DNA from: a virus
Strand: one strand, 5' to 3'
IMG/VR virus record: IMGVR_UViG_3300049793_000366
Span: 248,865 to 312,864 of that record
Length of the DNA stretch: 64,000 nt
Part shown: positions 7,686-18,086 of the stretch, one piece after another
Layout of the letters: every line of letters begins with the position of its first letter
Numbering within the stretch: position 1 is the stretch's first letter
The notes under the pieces: generated by a model
What the model was told of the DNA's origin: nothing
The model's database searches: none
What the model saw: the letters and a program-made list of their open reading frames with translations, nothing else
Position numbers and translations under genes: made by a program

Positions 7686-9763
7686 TAATTTTAAATGCGA
7701 CAACTAAATTATTGGAAATATCAGTCGATTCTGCACCATCAGTAAATATTGATTGGGTATCGAATTGGATTGATATGGGTCAAGCATCTTTCGTACCGAT
7801 GGCTTATAGTGGTGCTTTAGGTCCTTTGCTAACCTCTGATGTAGTAGTTCCAGCGCCAATATCCAATCATCAACATCAATTAAAATATCTATCGATATAC
7901 AATTCTGATAGCACGGCTTTAACTTTTAATGTTTTCTATAATGATAATGGTACACTTAGAACTATTACTAAGATAACATTAGATTCAGGTGATACCTTAA
8001 GATATATTGATAGTGATGGATTTAGTGTTTTATTATCAAATGGTGCTATTAAAACTGGTGTTGTTGGTCCTGCTGGTGCTACGGGTGCTGGTGCTGATTT
8101 CACAATTAATAGTTTAACATATTCAGCTCAATATTTAACATCATCTAATGATACGAATGTTAAATTAAATATAGTATCTAGTGTTGATACACATTCGTTT
8201 AATGTAACTTGGAATGGACAACTTCCTGTAAATAGAGGTGGTTCTAATAATGCTACTTTCTCTAACTTGGAATTACTTAGAATGAATTTAGCTGGGACAG
8301 CTTTTGAAAGTTCAGGATTAACATCTGGTCAGATATCGGTAGTTGGTCATACTCATAACGCAATCGATACAATAGGATTCACATCATCTACAAGGGGTGT
8401 GTTAAGTGCTACTTTGCCTATTTTATATAGCTCATCTACTGGTATAATATCAAGTCAACAATCTACTTCAACACAGTCTGGTTATTTATCGACTACTGAT
8501 TGGAACACATTTAATAACAAACAGTCATCTTTAACATTCACTAATGGAGTGACGAATAATAGTGGAACTGTATCATTAACAACGACTGGTGCTACTGCTG
8601 GTGCGTATTCATTCGTAAATGCTACAATAGATGCATATGGTAGAGTAACAAATATATCAAGTAACCCTGCTTCGTCTTCAACACAGTCTGGTTATTTAAC
8701 AACAACTGATTGGAACACATTTAACAACAAGCAATCAGTATTGACATTTGTGAATGGTGTGACTAATAACAGTGGAACTGTTTCATTAACAACTACTGGT
8801 GTTACACCAGGTACATATACATTTTCAACATTTGTAGTTGATACTTATGGTAGAATCTCATCAGCTTCTAATGGTTTGCAATCATCTTCAACACAATCAG
8901 GTTATTTAACAACAACTGATTGGAACACATTTAACAACAAGCAATCAGCATTAGTATTTGTAAACGGTTTAACAAACAATGGTGGTACTGTTTCATTAAC
9001 AACTACCGGAGCAACTGCTGGTTCTTATACATTCTTGAGCGCGACTATTGATGCCTATGGTAGAGTAACTGATATATTCAGCAATCCTGCTTCGTCTTCA
9101 ACACAATCAGGTTATTTGACATCAACTGATTGGAACACATTTAACAATAAACAATCAACACTTGCTTTTCCTGATGGTGTTCAGAATGTGGGTGGTACTG
9201 TTTCGCTTACAAATACTGGTGTTACTGCTGGTACATATACAAATACAACTCTTACAGTAGATGCTAATGGTAGAATAACTTCTGCTTCAAATGGTTTAAC
9301 GCAATCAGCATCTAATGTGATGTTCACTAATAATGAATGGTTATCTACGGTAGTTGGTTCTGGTACAACAGCAATTGTAAACTCACTTGCTACTGATGGT
9401 AGATTATATACGAGATATACTGCGGCAAGTGGTGGTGGGCAATCTTGTACATTTATTTTTCAATCTCGTATACCAAGAGACTTTGTTGGATTCCCTTCTA
9501 ATAACGTATTTATCGATTCGTATAAATCTACTGGTACACCAACTTTCACATTTGAATTTTTGAATCCAAGTGGTGTTGTATATCAAACAACAAGTATTTT
9601 ACCAGGTTCTAATACAACATGGACTAATAATAATTTTAGTTTAACTGGTACGTGGTCATCTGGTGATATAATAACATTCAGAGTTACTATATCGAGTCCA
9701 TCGAATACGGCTGAACACCGAATTGATAGATTTGAATTACAGTATAATAGTAAGATAGGGTAA
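7682..9763 (+). CDS. Tail fibre protein with four 70-residue repeats
   Basis: 693 aa. Order: beta-rich N-terminus (1-120); a short collagen-like GPAGATGAGA near 130; the TSSND/THSFN/LPVNRGG module shared with the upstream gene; then four tandem 70-residue repeats (about 263-541), each with STQSGYL, DWNTFNNKQS, GTVSLTTTG and DAYGR or DTYGR; then a unique beta-sandwich-like C-terminus (545-693) with paired Phe/Trp strands that may bind host surface glycan. Repeats like these build elongated trimeric shafts. ATGA overlap with the upstream gene shows co-translation. Confidence 0.85.
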   Translation: MIILNATTKLLEISVDSAPSVNIDWVSNWIDMGQASFVPMAYSGALGPLLTSDVVVPAPISNHQHQLKYLSIYNSDSTALTFNVFYNDNGTLRTITKITLDSGDTLRYIDSDGFSVLLSNGAIKTGVVGPAGATGAGADFTINSLTYSAQYLTSSNDTNVKLNIVSSVDTHSFNVTWNGQLPVNRGGSNNATFSNLELLRMNLAGTAFESSGLTSGQISVVGHTHNAIDTIGFTSSTRGVLSATLPILYSSSTGIISSQQSTSTQSGYLSTTDWNTFNNKQSSLTFTNGVTNNSGTVSLTTTGATAGAYSFVNATIDAYGRVTNISSNPASSSTQSGYLTTTDWNTFNNKQSVLTFVNGVTNNSGTVSLTTTGVTPGTYTFSTFVVDTYGRISSASNGLQSSSTQSGYLTTTDWNTFNNKQSALVFVNGLTNNGGTVSLTTTGATAGSYTFLSATIDAYGRVTDIFSNPASSSTQSGYLTSTDWNTFNNKQSTLAFPDGVQNVGGTVSLTNTGVTAGTYTNTTLTVDANGRITSASNGLTQSASNVMFTNNEWLSTVVGSGTTAIVNSLATDGRLYTRYTAASGGGQSCTFIFQSRIPRDFVGFPSNNVFIDSYKSTGTPTFTFEFLNPSGVVYQTTSILPGSNTTWTNNNFSLTGTWSSGDIITFRVTISSPSNTAEHRIDRFELQYNSKIG
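8468..9307 (+). repeat. Four tandem 210-bp coding repeats (fibre shaft)
   Basis: Units begin at 8468, 8678, 8888 and 9098, exactly 210 bp apart, each starting TCAACACA(G/A)TC. Copies differ at many silent and some coding positions, so this is an old in-frame protein repeat. Related units occur at 12617 and 12827. Confidence 0.9.
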
Positions 9764-9772
9764 AAAATAAAA

Positions 9773-9781
9773 AATATATAG
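9773..9781 (+). promoter_or_regulatory. Late-type AT motif, 3 nt before ATG (AATATATAG)
   Basis: AATATATAG ends 3 nt before the ATG of the 1860-aa fibre gene at 9785. Confidence 0.6.
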
Positions 9782-9784
9782 GAC

Positions 9785-12700
9785 ATGGCATTTTTAGGTA
9801 AGTATAAGATATATCAACCAGTTGACTTTGGAACTACAATTGATCCAAACTATGTAATACAAACATCACTTGATAGTCAAGTATTTGATGATATTACGAG
9901 TTTGGAAAATTTTGATAATGTTATTGGTAGAATCAGTGGTACGGTTGGATATTATTCTAATATACGTAATGAGATGTCTTTGCTTATTGATAACTTTGGT
10001 GGATTCTTAGACCTTAGTACTGCTGAACAAGAAATTGTTTCAAGACATTTCTTAGTTTCTAAAGCTGATAGAGATACAATACATACAAGTGATGAACAAA
10101 TAGCAAACGCAAAAAGAATACAAGCATTATTAGCAAAGGAAAATGAGGATGCTGGTTATAACTATAATGCTGTTGTATATGCTGATAGTAATTTAATAGC
10201 TGATGTTACCGATTATCAATCAATTGACTATTTATATACACCACATTTAACTGTTGGTAGTATTTCATTTGGTGCTAGCGGCCCAACTGGTGGTTCTGAT
10301 TTATATGCTACAATTTCAACTAAGGTTGATACAACTGATAATAGACTACACTACCAGAATGTTCTTAAAGTTAAGAAAAATCCTGGTGTTGGTGAATATT
10401 CAAGTATTAATGCCGCTTTAGCTGCTATTACTGATAATAGTACAACTAATAGATATAGTATTACTGTTTATCCAGGTAAATATACTGAGAGTACAATTTA
10501 TACTAAGCCTTTCGTTGAGATATCGGGTATAGCTAACTTCAACACAATAATTGAAGTTAATGATTATACTAAAGATGTTGTTGTGTTATGTCCTAATACA
10601 TCATTTAATAATTTCTTATTAACGGGAGCAACAGCAACAGGAGCAGCTGCTTTCGCGGTAACTGCTTCTTTTGGACCTGGTGCTTCTTGTGAAATTAATA
10701 ACATATCATTCCTAACAGTTAATACTATTTTTAGGTCTGCTCTTAGTGTTGGTCAATTTGCAATAGTTGGATTTTTAAATTCTAATGTTTCAACGTTTTC
10801 TAATGTTAAGAAAGGTATTGATATAAGTGGTGCTGGTTATACAATATTATCGTGGGCTAACTCTAAGAACAGCGTTGTTTCAACTATTAGTGATTTTGCT
10901 GAATTGAGAGGTTCTAATAATCGATTAATATTTACTGATTTTGGTTTGATTACACAACCTGCTTTGGGTGGTACAATGTCCAATTTCGTAAGAATATATG
11001 ATGGTGCTACTATTGACTTAGTTGGTGTTTCTATTGATGGTGCTGGGACAGCACTTAATAACGAAAATACTGGTTCTGGTGTTAACATACGTGCGAATGG
11101 ATTTAATATTATTAATTCATTAACGAGTGATGTTGTAATTGGTCATCCATCTACAGTTGGTAACTTACAGGGTATTGTTGATTCATCAAAAGTTACAATA
11201 GATTCTACTAATTTTAGATTATCATATTCAGAACCAACTGGTGGTTTCGTAATTACAGGTGATTTCACACTTGGTCAATCACAAGGTACGTTGGTTGAAA
11301 TGGGTGCTATCATCGAAAGAGCATTAACTATGGGTGTTTATGAAGGTGGTGATATAGCTACTGTTTCAGCAAGTGGTTTTACCGTTTCGGTTGAAGCTGG
11401 TTTTGGTTACCTATGTGATGATGGTGAAGCAGACCATACTATTAGAAAGATTTTCTGGGATAATGATTCAATTGCGGTATCACCATATACTAGTGAGTTC
11501 TTATATTACAACTCAAGCGGTACTTTATTAAAGTCAGCAACTAGATTAGAGTCTCAACATTATATATTCTTAGGTAGAACTGTTACTGATAGTAGTTCTA
11601 TTGTTTCAATCATACCATCTAAATTATATGGTATGCATTATAGCAATGATGTTGATACATTATTGAGAGATGGTTTTGGTTCTATTTATAAGAGTGGTTC
11701 ATTGGTAAGTGAAGGAACATCTGATAGAACATTAGATGTTACAAGTGGTGTTTATTACAATACCCAATATAAATACACACCTTCTGGTGGACTTCCAATT
11801 ACATTTGATGCGTTTTATAAAAATGGTAGTGGTGGATTTACAATAAGTCGTAATCAACAAGTATTACCTAATAGTACATATGATAATGGTTCGGGTACTT
11901 TAGTAAGTGCTACTGCTGGATATTATATGAAGTTCGCACTATACGTAGTTGGTGATGGTGCCAATGAAAAATATTTCATAGTACACCCACAAGAACAACA
12001 TCTTACCCAGTTAGCAGCGGAACAAGGTAGTATTCCAATTGCTCCTTCATATTTTGATGCAAGTATTACATTGATAGCGAGTATCGTTGTTCAACAAGGT
12101 AATAGTAGCATAGTTAGTATATTTGATAATAGACCAACATTATCATTTAAGGCAGAAAGTGTAACAGCATTATCTACACATGGTAACTTAGCTGGTCTAT
12201 TAGAAGATGACCATCCTCAATATTTATTAGGTAATGGTACAAGAGCAATGAGTGGTAACTTAAACTTAGGTAACAATAATATTACCAATGTTGCTAATAT
12301 AAATGGTATTAGTATTGCTACACACTCAAGTAGACATTTACCAAATGGTGCTGACCCTCTTACAACTGGTACACCATCTACGGTTGGTACATCAAATCAA
12401 GAAGGTATTGGTAATGCTTTCTCAAGACAAGACCACGTACACGCACATGGTTTTCAGACAAATGAATTACATCATGCCTTATCAACAACAGTATCACATG
12501 GTTTCATGTCATCTGTTGATAAGTATAAACTGGACTATATACCAGGCAGTAGTGCAAGCTATTTCTCAGAACCTTTATATGTTAATGGTTTAACGGTTTC
12601 TGTTTTTCAAGCTACATCAACTCAATCTGGATATCTATCTACGACTGACTGGAATACATTTAATAATAAGCAATCAACATTAACATTTACGAATGGTTTA

Positions 12701-15367
12701 ACAACATCGTCTGGTACTATATCGTTAACGACTACTGGTGTGTCATCTGGTAGCTATACATTCTCTAATGTGACTGTTGACCAATATGGTAGACTTACTT
12801 CTGTTTCTAATGGTAGTCAAGCTACATCAACTCAGTCTGGATATTTATCTACGACTGACTGGAATACATTTAATAATAAATTAGGTACATCACTTACTTC
12901 ATCTTATATACTTGTTGGTAACGGTTCTAATGTTGCTGTTGGTGCTACTGTAAGTGGTGATGCTACATTATCAAACACTGGTGTATTGACATTAAATAGT
13001 TCTGTTGTGAATGATAGTAAAATAGCATCACATACATCTACTAAGATTACAATTACTAATAAGAGTCAATTAAATACAAGTGTTGTATATTCTGACCAAG
13101 GAAATACATTTAGTGTTGCTAAACAATCTTTCCAATCAGATGGTACTTATGCTCCAATTAAACTTGGTGGTTTAGCATCTGACCCATCTTCATTAGAGGC
13201 TGGTGACTTTTGGTATAACTCAGCAGATCCTTCACTTAAGTTTAGAACTGGTAGTAATACTACACGCATTGTTGTTGATACCAGATTATCACAAACATTG
13301 TATAATAAGACTCTTGAATCACCAATGATTGCTACTATTAGTAATGGTGGTGGTAGTATATCTGTACCATCTATATCAGTAATTGATACAATGGTTCTTA
13401 GAAATACTGCGGAGACATTGACAAATAAAACGTTAACTGGTCCAACTATATCTTATATTTATAATACCGGAACAGTAACATTACCGACATCGACTGATAC
13501 ATTAGTTGGTAGAAATACAACAGATACATTGACAAACAAAACGTTAACTGGTCCGACTATATCTACTATTTATAATACCGGAACATTGACACTTCCTACC
13601 ACAACAGATACGTTAGTTGGTAGAGCTACTAGTGATGTATTAACAAATAAGACAATTAGTGCTTCTGGTAATACAATCAGTGATGCTTCAATAGCAACTG
13701 GTGATTTATTGAAATCAAACGGTTCTAAATTCGTTAGATTTGGAATGGGTTCACCTTTACAAGTATTACGTGTTAATGCTGGTGGTACTGATTTAGAATA
13801 TGCTAATCCATCTGCTGGTTCCGGAACTGTTACGAGTGTTGGTATGACAACATCGGGTGTCTTATACAACGTTAATACAACAATAACAACAAGTGGTACT
13901 TTCTCACTGACCTTATTAACACAAAATGCTAATTTAATATTTGCTGGTCCATCTACTGGTGGTGCTACTACTCCATCATTTAGGTCATTGGTTACGGCTG
14001 ATATGCCATCAACTGTTGTATTAAATAATCAATCAAATACAATAACAAACACTGCTAATACATCAGTATTATCATTGGTTAGTAGTAACGCTTCATTCAC
14101 GGGTGACGCATTAACTGTAAATGTTAGTGGTAACTCTGTATCACCATATAACCTATTTAAATTAACATCTACTTTATCTGGAACAAGTACTGATAAGTTA
14201 GTTGTTAGTAAAGAGGGTATGTTGAGAGTTCATGTTGGTACTGCTTCAATGATAACGGCACCAACATATTCTATTGCTCACTTTGTATCAAACATTGGTG
14301 CGAGCGCGAGCGTAATTGTCACTGATACGTATGGTACTATTGGTGCTGGATATATGGGTCGTAGAGCAAGAGGTACATCTGATGCTCCAACAGCAGTTCA
14401 AACAAATGACATATTGACATCATTTATTGGTAGAGGTTATGGTGCTACTAATATGAATACATCAGATGGTTATATTAGGATTGTGGCAAGTCAGAACTTT
14501 ACCGACACAGCACATGGTACTTATATTTCCTTCTACACAACTGGTACATCCAGTATTGTTGCTTCTGAGAAAATGAGAATAGGAGATGATGGTACTATCA
14601 CATTAACAACTGCTCTACCTATTACGTCTGGTGGTACTGGTCAGATAACACCGAATGATGCATTAAATGCTTTATTCCTATCTGCTACTGCCTCTGGTAC
14701 AGATACATACACAGTTACATTAACTGGTATTACATCCATAACAACTGGTACAATTATTAGAATTGGCTTTACAAATGCCAATACAAGTACTGCTACACTT
14801 AATGTTAACTCATTGGGTGCAATAGCCATTGTAAAAGAAGGTGGTATAGCATTGAGAGCATCTGACATTGGTCCTGGTTCAATACATCACTTGATGTACG
14901 ATGGTGTAAGCTGGACTATTGTGGCATCAAGTATGACTCTGAAGTCTATTGTATTCTTCTCACCATCACAGGTTACTTCTGGTACAGCATTCACGCTTAC
15001 TTTAGTTTCTAATGATAGAGTTGTTAGAACTTTATCTGGGTCTAACGTAACCAACACATCATATACTGAGATTGCTTTACCAGCAGATTTCATATCGTTT
15101 CCAACAGGAGCTTATAGAGTTGATTCGAATAGGTCTGGTAACGGTACTCTTACGGTTACTATTGGTAAAGGTGGAGTAGCAGATGCTACGATGAATGCAT
15201 TAAGCTTAGTTGCTACTGCTACCAACTCAACTTGGGAGACCAAAAGTGGTACACCAACTAGTTCATATACTGCTGGTGATAGATTGTTAATTACTATGAC
15301 TACAACAACTTCTGGTAACACAACAACGGCTGTTGGTAACGTAATACTTCAATATTATGGTAGATAA
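9785..15367 (+). CDS. Giant tail fibre / adhesin with beta-helix and repeat shaft
   Basis: 1860 aa. The N-terminus (1-120) resembles that of the next gene (KYK start, ID-x-NY, DD-x-T), probably a shared particle-attachment domain. Residues 195-430 look like a pectin-lyase-like right-handed beta-helix (VGEYSSINAALAAI, ITVYPGKYTES). Two 70-residue STQSGYL/DWNTFNN repeats start near 945 and 1015. Two to three 37-residue NKTLTGPTIS / TDTLVGR repeats lie near 1210-1295. LPITSGGTGQ appears near 1620. The end (ILQYYGR) closes a beta-rich tip. Likely the main host-recognition fibre; the beta-helix could be a depolymerase, but no catalytic residues were identified. Confidence 0.85.
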   Translation: MAFLGKYKIYQPVDFGTTIDPNYVIQTSLDSQVFDDITSLENFDNVIGRISGTVGYYSNIRNEMSLLIDNFGGFLDLSTAEQEIVSRHFLVSKADRDTIHTSDEQIANAKRIQALLAKENEDAGYNYNAVVYADSNLIADVTDYQSIDYLYTPHLTVGSISFGASGPTGGSDLYATISTKVDTTDNRLHYQNVLKVKKNPGVGEYSSINAALAAITDNSTTNRYSITVYPGKYTESTIYTKPFVEISGIANFNTIIEVNDYTKDVVVLCPNTSFNNFLLTGATATGAAAFAVTASFGPGASCEINNISFLTVNTIFRSALSVGQFAIVGFLNSNVSTFSNVKKGIDISGAGYTILSWANSKNSVVSTISDFAELRGSNNRLIFTDFGLITQPALGGTMSNFVRIYDGATIDLVGVSIDGAGTALNNENTGSGVNIRANGFNIINSLTSDVVIGHPSTVGNLQGIVDSSKVTIDSTNFRLSYSEPTGGFVITGDFTLGQSQGTLVEMGAIIERALTMGVYEGGDIATVSASGFTVSVEAGFGYLCDDGEADHTIRKIFWDNDSIAVSPYTSEFLYYNSSGTLLKSATRLESQHYIFLGRTVTDSSSIVSIIPSKLYGMHYSNDVDTLLRDGFGSIYKSGSLVSEGTSDRTLDVTSGVYYNTQYKYTPSGGLPITFDAFYKNGSGGFTISRNQQVLPNSTYDNGSGTLVSATAGYYMKFALYVVGDGANEKYFIVHPQEQHLTQLAAEQGSIPIAPSYFDASITLIASIVVQQGNSSIVSIFDNRPTLSFKAESVTALSTHGNLAGLLEDDHPQYLLGNGTRAMSGNLNLGNNNITNVANINGISIATHSSRHLPNGADPLTTGTPSTVGTSNQEGIGNAFSRQDHVHAHGFQTNELHHALSTTVSHGFMSSVDKYKLDYIPGSSASYFSEPLYVNGLTVSVFQATSTQSGYLSTTDWNTFNNKQSTLTFTNGLTTSSGTISLTTTGVSSGSYTFSNVTVDQYGRLTSVSNGSQATSTQSGYLSTTDWNTFNNKLGTSLTSSYILVGNGSNVAVGATVSGDATLSNTGVLTLNSSVVNDSKIASHTSTKITITNKSQLNTSVVYSDQGNTFSVAKQSFQSDGTYAPIKLGGLASDPSSLEAGDFWYNSADPSLKFRTGSNTTRIVVDTRLSQTLYNKTLESPMIATISNGGGSISVPSISVIDTMVLRNTAETLTNKTLTGPTISYIYNTGTVTLPTSTDTLVGRNTTDTLTNKTLTGPTISTIYNTGTLTLPTTTDTLVGRATSDVLTNKTISASGNTISDASIATGDLLKSNGSKFVRFGMGSPLQVLRVNAGGTDLEYANPSAGSGTVTSVGMTTSGVLYNVNTTITTSGTFSLTLLTQNANLIFAGPSTGGATTPSFRSLVTADMPSTVVLNNQSNTITNTANTSVLSLVSSNASFTGDALTVNVSGNSVSPYNLFKLTSTLSGTSTDKLVVSKEGMLRVHVGTASMITAPTYSIAHFVSNIGASASVIVTDTYGTIGAGYMGRRARGTSDAPTAVQTNDILTSFIGRGYGATNMNTSDGYIRIVASQNFTDTAHGTYISFYTTGTSSIVASEKMRIGDDGTITLTTALPITSGGTGQITPNDALNALFLSATASGTDTYTVTLTGITSITTGTIIRIGFTNANTSTATLNVNSLGAIAIVKEGGIALRASDIGPGSIHHLMYDGVSWTIVASSMTLKSIVFFSPSQVTSGTAFTLTLVSNDRVVRTLSGSNVTNTSYTEIALPADFISFPTGAYRVDSNRSGNGTLTVTIGKGGVADATMNALSLVATATNSTWETKSGTPTSSYTAGDRLLITMTTTTSGNTTTAVGNVILQYYGR
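12617..13036 (+). repeat. Two 210-bp coding repeats shared with the 7682-9763 fibre
   Basis: Units start at 12617 and 12827 (TCAACTCA(A/G)TCTGG), again 210 bp apart, and encode STQSGYLSTTDWNTFNNK as in the neighbouring fibre. The second unit decays after DWNTFNNKLG. Shared modules suggest recombination between fibre genes. Confidence 0.8.
13415..13665 (+). repeat. 111-bp coding repeats (NKTLTGPTIS units)
   Basis: ACATTGACAAA(T/C)AAAACG occurs at 13415 and 13526, with a degenerate copy at about 13637; period 111 bp (37 aa). NKTL(T)-x-PTI repeats are common in phage fibre shafts. Confidence 0.8.
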
Positions 15368-15382
15368 AAATTAGAGATATAA

Positions 15383-16009
15383 ATGAAGATAGCGAAATAT
15401 AAAACAGAACAAGGCTGGGATTTAAGCAATAACATCGATAAGAATTATACGCTTGTTAGCTCAGTCAATACGGAGACTCAAGATGATTATACTAATGTTA
15501 TGACATGGGTTTCAATTGTCTATAATTGTGTTTTTGATTACACTAAGATGAGAGATTTTGCTAAGTCTGAATTTCTTCCTAATTGGGATAACTTATCATT
15601 AGATGAGAAGCGAGTTTTAGCTATACATTATATCTATCCTCTTACTATATCACAACAAGATTTTGATGACTTAATAACACCAGAAACACAATTAAATGTA
15701 TGGGTTAAATTAGCAAGAGATACTAAAACTTGTCGTGAAAAAAGGTGGGAAGCCGCTAGAAGAAAGATAAGTTTTTATTTAACCGAGGCTCAAACACTTG
15801 ATTTGTATTTGGCTACCAAAGATTACTCTGTTGAATATAAAGATGCTAATATACCTAAGTTGAGTTGTTGGATAGCAAGTTCGGCTTATGCTCCGCTTGG
15901 TATTGACTTTACGGCTACTGGATTTTCTCAGAAGTCTTACTACACAACAACATTGAGAGATATACTTCTCGATATCTTGATTAATGGAAATTATGAGAGA
16001 ACAATTTAA
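15383..16009 (+). CDS. Structural protein, fibre-attachment-like
   Basis: 208 aa. Its N-terminus aligns by eye with the first 50 residues of the giant fibre upstream (KYK..Q, ID-x-NY, DD-x-T), suggesting a shared attachment or oligomerisation domain. The middle is helical and basic (KLARDTKTCREKRWEAARRK near 115-134). No enzyme motif. It lies 15 nt after the fibre gene and before the C92 hydrolase. Could be a fibre hinge, a chaperone or a minor tail protein. Confidence 0.7.
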   Translation: MKIAKYKTEQGWDLSNNIDKNYTLVSSVNTETQDDYTNVMTWVSIVYNCVFDYTKMRDFAKSEFLPNWDNLSLDEKRVLAIHYIYPLTISQQDFDDLITPETQLNVWVKLARDTKTCREKRWEAARRKISFYLTEAQTLDLYLATKDYSVEYKDANIPKLSCWIASSAYAPLGIDFTATGFSQKSYYTTTLRDILLDILINGNYERTI

Positions 16010-16024
16010 AAATTAACAATTTAT

Positions 16025-16645
16025 ATGAATTCATTCGTGTCAAAAAAATATAACGATAGTAGAGATACTATACAAAATGGAGATATTATTCTTTACAGGG
16101 GTAGTAGCTTGATGGCACATTCAATTCAATATCTTGATAAAGCTTATTATAATCATGTTGGTGTTGTATGGAAGGTTGAAGATCCAGACACTAAAGAATA
16201 CAGACTATTAACGATGGATATGTGGACTAAAGGTTTATGTCTTGTTCCACTTTCTGAAAGAATGTCTGAATATGATGACTTCTGTATCATCAGACCAGTT
16301 GTTAAAGATGCTGTTACTGATTCTGCTATATTTTCTTCACTAAAACAATGGGAGGGTAAAATCGGTTATGACTATATGTTATTATTGAGAATCGCGCTTA
16401 TTAAGAAAATGGGTGTTGATATAAGCAATCTTGGTAAGTCTGATAAATATATTTGTTCAGAGTTCGCTCAATATTATTGTTCATTGTTAAATATAACAAC
16501 ATATGATAACATTAAGCTAATCACACCAGAAGATTTCCGAAGATTCATTGATTCTAACTTTAATATAATGCTGGATGATGCTCCATCGGTTAAATATCAC
16601 AATACTAAGAAAGTTTGGAGCTTAAAGGGTACCTATAATATTTAA
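16025..16645 (+). CDS. YiiX/C92-type permuted papain-like hydrolase
   Basis: 206 aa, matching the family size. Ordered motifs: NGDIILYRG (18-26), catalytic His in NHVGVV (H44), and catalytic Cys in YICSEFAQYYC (C144, with S145-E146 after it), the permuted NlpC/P60-like (YiiX, peptidase C92) layout where His precedes Cys. Family members hydrolyse amide or ester bonds in peptidoglycan or lipids. Placed directly after the fibre genes, it may be a virion-associated wall hydrolase for entry. No signal peptide. Reaction specificity cannot be read from sequence. Confidence 0.75.
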   Translation: MNSFVSKKYNDSRDTIQNGDIILYRGSSLMAHSIQYLDKAYYNHVGVVWKVEDPDTKEYRLLTMDMWTKGLCLVPLSERMSEYDDFCIIRPVVKDAVTDSAIFSSLKQWEGKIGYDYMLLLRIALIKKMGVDISNLGKSDKYICSEFAQYYCSLLNITTYDNIKLITPEDFRRFIDSNFNIMLDDAPSVKYHNTKKVWSLKGTYNI

Positions 16646-16650
16646 AATTT

Positions 16651-16659
16651 TATATATAG
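16651..16659 (+). promoter_or_regulatory. Late-type AT motif, 4 nt before ATG (TATATATAG)
   Basis: TATATATAG ends 4 nt before the ATG at 16664. Confidence 0.5.
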
Positions 16660-16663
16660 TACT

Positions 16664-17428
16664 ATGGGAATTAAGTCTTATAACAACTATATTGTGGAGG
16701 AATTCGAAGAACAAGACTTCGAGCCTATTAAATCGTTCAAGATACACAATACATTGAATGATTCTGTATGGGATGGTGATAAAATTAAACCGGAAATAAA
16801 GAAGTCTCTTATCAATGTAGCACAAGATTATTTCGATTATATCGAAGTTAAAGCTGATATAAAAGATATCTACTTTACTGGTTCTCTTGCTAATTACAAT
16901 TACTCCGAATATTCTGATTTTGATATACATTTAGTGATTGACTTTACTGATGTTAATGATGACGTTGAACTTGTTCAGAGATATTTAGACTTTGCTGAGA
17001 AGTTATGGAAAGAACAACACGATATTAAAATAGAGGGATATGAAGCTGAATTATACTGTCAGGATATTAATCACAAAATGATTGCTACTGGTATATACTC
17101 GTTGATGAGCGATGAGTGGATAAGAAAGCCATCTAAAATTGACTGGGAACCAGACGATGAATTAATTAAGAAGAAAGCTTCTAAGTTAATGAGTGCAATC
17201 GATGAGCTAATAGAAACATCGGAAGATGAGCATATTGATTATCACGAATTGAAAGATAAGATGAAGAAGACCTGGAAAAAGGTTAAAGGTATGAGACAAG
17301 CTGGGCTTGACTCTAAAGAGGGTGAATACTCTACTGAGAATTTAGTTTTTAAATTACTCAGAAGAAATGGTTATATTGGAAAATATATGGCACTCAAAAG
17401 AAAAATGTTCGATAAGAAATATGCTTAA
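16664..17428 (+). CDS. Nucleotidyltransferase with N-terminal tag
   Basis: 254 aa. Residues 70-90 show the polymerase-beta superfamily signature: YFTGSLANY (G73-S74), then SDFDIHLVIDF with metal-binding D85 and D87. The family transfers NMPs to nucleic acid, protein or small molecules (for example MNT-type). The N-terminus MGIKSYNNYIVEEF bears the late-protein tag, and a second similar segment (PIKSFKIHN) follows at 21-29. If the tag is a capsid-targeting signal, this enzyme would be packaged and injected. The C-terminal third is helical and charged. First of three overlapping genes. Confidence 0.75.
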   Translation: MGIKSYNNYIVEEFEEQDFEPIKSFKIHNTLNDSVWDGDKIKPEIKKSLINVAQDYFDYIEVKADIKDIYFTGSLANYNYSEYSDFDIHLVIDFTDVNDDVELVQRYLDFAEKLWKEQHDIKIEGYEAELYCQDINHKMIATGIYSLMSDEWIRKPSKIDWEPDDELIKKKASKLMSAIDELIETSEDEHIDYHELKDKMKKTWKKVKGMRQAGLDSKEGEYSTENLVFKLLRRNGYIGKYMALKRKMFDKKYA

Positions 17429-18086
17429 AATATCAGAGGTTGACCAATTATTTAAAAGTATATTCGAAGAAGCGAAGGTTCTATCGGTTGAATCTGTATT
17501 TGAGACCGAAGCTGAATTTGATAAACTTGTTATTTCAATACATGAGATAACAATGGATGACATTGGTATTATTCATACTAAGTTTATTTTTATGGTTAAT
17601 AAAGAAAGAACTGAATTGGTTGAAGACTCGTTCATTTACTTATTTGATATAAACTGTGTATATCACAAGGTTAGCATTGGTGATTTAGAAGAACTAAGAA
17701 CTAAGATTAAAGATATTTTTGAATCAGTATCATTTGGTGATGATATTACTGCACTGTCTGACTTCCTTGAAGCACCAGCTATGTTTTTAAACTACTATAT
17801 GATGAAAGCTGATGTAACTGGGTATTCTGTGTTTAATGTTAAATACACACCGAAGTTTAAATTGGCTCCTTGCTCAGAAACGACATTTGATTTCGAAATT
17901 TCAGTTAATAACTCATATAATATTCATTTGAGTATTAAGAAGGTGAGTACACAAGATTCTCCTTCTATGTATAAATTACAATTCAGATTCTTAGACCATT
18001 CGGAAAATATAGAACTTGATTCGTTGAAAAATATTCACATGAAGATAGGTTCTGGTATTGCTGAAATACTTGATAAATATTTATAA
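17421..18086 (+). CDS. Hypothetical protein
   Basis: 221 aa from the ATG at 17421, which overlaps the upstream stop by 8 nt; an ATG at 17367 would overlap by 62 nt and is less likely. Mixed helical and strand protein without recognised motif; the C-terminal half has alternating strand patterns (FDFEISVNN, YKLQFRFLDH). Translationally coupled to genes on both sides (TAATG at its end). Confidence 0.7.
   Translation: MLKISEVDQLFKSIFEEAKVLSVESVFETEAEFDKLVISIHEITMDDIGIIHTKFIFMVNKERTELVEDSFIYLFDINCVYHKVSIGDLEELRTKIKDIFESVSFGDDITALSDFLEAPAMFLNYYMMKADVTGYSVFNVKYTPKFKLAPCSETTFDFEISVNNSYNIHLSIKKVSTQDSPSMYKLQFRFLDHSENIELDSLKNIHMKIGSGIAEILDKYL

Noticed and set aside
8468-9307. Regular 210-bp repeats considered as a CRISPR array
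   Set aside because: Unit length, coding continuity and lack of spacers show in-frame protein repeats.
13570-15321. Long leftward open frames opposite the giant fibre gene
   Set aside because: Low-complexity composition mirrored from Thr/Ser/Gly codons; no promoter, no spacing logic; shadows of the real gene.
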